Shown: positions 43,465 to 44,914 of the stretch, one piece after another
Layout: every line of letters starts with the position of its first letter
Position numbering within the stretch: position 1 is the stretch's first letter
Assembly (NCBI GenBank): GCA_041862375.1
Contig: JBGVTE010000030.1
Span: 1 to 44,914 of the forward strand
Length of the DNA stretch: 44,914 nucleotides
Direction of reading: 5' to 3'
Origin: WVZL01 sp041862375
GTDB lineage: Bacteria; Acidobacteriota; Aminicenantia; Aminicenantales; Aminicenantaceae
Notes under the pieces: generated by a model
Told to the model about the DNA's origin: nothing
Seen by the model: the letters and a program-made list of their open reading frames with translations, nothing else
Database searches by the model: none
Position numbers and translations under genes: made by a program

Positions 43465-44914
43465 TCAGCGCATCAAGGCATTGAAGAGCAGCTTGAAAGT
43501 GCCGTGAGTCTGGCTCCGGTGCTGGGTGCGGAACCCGATGAGAATCACCCGGCCTTTGCCATGTATAGCAGAGACCATTGCTGCCTTATTGGCCAAATGC
43601 TGTTCCCCGATGAGCCAACCGCTTTGAAGGATATCCCTGTCGATGTAGCGGACAACGGTCTCATACCGATCATTGTGTTGACTGGGGATGATCTCAAATG
43701 CAAGATTGGATCTAAAGAGAACTAATCCATCTGAAGGCATTCCGTAGGCCAGTGGATGAATGTTGTCGAAAGTCACTTTTAATGTCGATCCCGGACAGAA
43801 GAATTCCTTTGTGCCGATGTTCTCCAAAGCATTGCGGACATTTAATGCAAACTTTTCGATCGCGAAGCTGCACGCTTCGCCGAGCGCGACTACGGTTCCT
43901 CCCTTCTCCACGAATTCCTTCAAGGCTGCGACGCCCTCATTGCCGATACCGCTTCTGTATTCCGGGGGGTATTCCGATAAGTAGCGGCGGTATCTAGGAG
44001 GGATTTCGCCCATGATCATGCCCGTTGAATCGTTGGGAAGTATAATGACATCATACTTCTCGTCGAGGTCTCCTTTTTTAATCTCAATGTCCTTGAGTGA
44101 GGTATATGGAAACGAGAATTTTTCGAGGAGAAAGCGTGTCCAGCCCTCATCCATGTTGCCGCCCCAATAACGCTGATACATGCCGATGCGCTGCCTTTTG
44201 ACCTTATGAGTATCTTTCTTCATCTCGCTTTTCAGGGATTTGAAATCAACACCCGTTTGCTCTGCAACGTCTTTGAGAAAAGCCTCTTTTCCACTGAAAA
44301 CGATAAAGTCACCGGGGCTTAAGCCTGAGACTGCTTTATCAACCCGCCGAACTGCAATTCCCTTATCAAGAAGTAGATTCACGGCCTTGAAGATGTCATT
44401 CAGCCTGCTGTCAAGTACATATCCAGATCTACCCGCCTCGACCTTTCCTGAGATCTGAACTTTCCCTGTAAGTATCTGAAAGTCGCCCTTGACTGCCTCA
44501 CTAATCGGGTCGACACGCACACCCATGAACTCGTTCATAGTATGGGTTGCCAGATCGTAAGGCCGGCGCGGCGAAGCGTCATTGTCTCTGGTCCATTCGT
44601 TGTCGGGGTATAAAGTACGGCCGATCATATTCCTGATCAAGCCCATCTTTGGCTGTGCCAGAGAGATTATGAAAGAGCCTTCCGGATAAGTCATATATCC
44701 GATGGTAAATGCTTTACGCGCCTGTTTGATCTCGATTCCAGACATCAACAGCGTGTTGATCATTTTCACGGCGGTAAGCGGGTCATACTGAGTCATAGGA
44801 ATGACATAAGCCTGGGGCTTGTCCTGAGCGCCCCTTTCAGTCTGCCTTTTGGCTTTAAGATAGGCATTCCAGAGCACGGTCTCTTTGTTCCGGGCCGCGA
44901 GGTCCAGGAGAGCC
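43465..44914 (-). CDS. M14 carboxypeptidase-like protein, C-terminal part (partial)
   Basis: The frame stays open to the window edge, so the N-terminus is missing; a GTG at 44877 is internal. About 483 residues are visible. AQPKMGLIRNMIG...YPDNEW...PYDLATHTMNEFMGVRVD resembles the region after the catalytic domain in large bacterial M14 zinc carboxypeptidase-like proteins. Next comes a glutamine-amidotransferase-like fold (VIILPNDS, EGVAALKEFVEKGGTVVALGEA, GKGRVILIGF) without a catalytic Cys. The catalytic M14 domain would lie beyond 44914. It converges with the M16 pair; all three look like secreted peptide-degrading proteins. Confidence 0.72.
   Translation of the reverse strand, partial: ALLDLAARNKETVLWNAYLKAKRQTERGAQDKPQAYVIPMTQYDPLTAVKMINTLLMSGIEIKQARKAFTIGYMTYPEGSFIISLAQPKMGLIRNMIGRTLYPDNEWTRDNDASPRRPYDLATHTMNEFMGVRVDPISEAVKGDFQILTGKVQISGKVEAGRSGYVLDSRLNDIFKAVNLLLDKGIAVRRVDKAVSGLSPGDFIVFSGKEAFLKDVAEQTGVDFKSLKSEMKKDTHKVKRQRIGMYQRYWGGNMDEGWTRFLLEKFSFPYTSLKDIEIKKGDLDEKYDVIILPNDSTGMIMGEIPPRYRRYLSEYPPEYRSGIGNEGVAALKEFVEKGGTVVALGEACSFAIEKFALNVRNALENIGTKEFFCPGSTLKVTFDNIHPLAYGMPSDGLVLFRSNLAFEIIPSQHNDRYETVVRYIDRDILQSGWLIGEQHLANKAAMVSAIHGKGRVILIGFRTQHRSQTHGTFKLLFNALMR

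Overview
The window looks like chromosomal DNA of an anaerobic bacterium that uses the acetyl-CoA (Wood-Ljungdahl) pathway. Its main feature is a carbon monoxide dehydrogenase/acetyl-CoA synthase (CODH/ACS) locus with its corrinoid iron-sulfur protein, nickel-insertion ATPases and corrinoid-reactivating proteins. I cannot name the organism. Secreted BNR-propeller proteins, paired M16 peptidases, an exported TldD and moderate G+C together are reminiscent of Aminicenantota/Acidobacteriota-like lineages, but that is inference from gene content only. I saw no rRNA, tRNA, CRISPR array or insertion sequence.

Layout. Positions 1-97 hold an imperfect inverted repeat. Positions 156-12106 (plus strand) encode TldD/TldE, two large paralogous secreted BNR-repeat proteins and, between these, a lipase-like hydrolase and a PlsB-type acyltransferase. 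A FakA-FakB (DhaL-DegV) fusion lies on the minus strand at 12154-13965. A tight four-gene plus-strand operon (about 14174-18205) encodes a Rossmann dehydrogenase-like protein, a glutamate-1-semialdehyde-aminomutase-like aminotransferase and two short-chain dehydrogenases; its substrate is unknown.

From 35346 down to 18259 almost everything is on the minus strand and concerns one-carbon/corrinoid chemistry: RACo-like activator, CooC, a core-MetE-like methyltransferase, AcsA, AcsB, a second CooC, AcsD, AcsC, a second RACo, a homocysteine methyltransferase, then a corrinoid protein and a non-pyrrolysine MttB-family methyltransferase. Together they form a methyl-transfer hub: methyl groups from methylated amines or folate reach corrinoid proteins and then either acetyl-CoA (AcsB) or methionine. 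AcsE and the folate-branch enzymes are not in the window. A small plus-strand gene with an in-frame amber codon sits inside this block.

Positions 35347-38918 are extremely A+T-rich and contain parA-parB. A lone 16-bp perfect palindrome upstream of parA is a candidate non-canonical parS. Downstream of parB there are four copies of an 11-mer (three direct, one inverted) plus DnaA-box-like sites. With the change of coding strand across this region, this suggests a replication origin/partition locus.

To the right, G+C rises sharply at about 40.25 kb. There, an active/inactive M16 peptidase pair faces the C-terminal part of an M14-carboxypeptidase-like protein that runs off the window.
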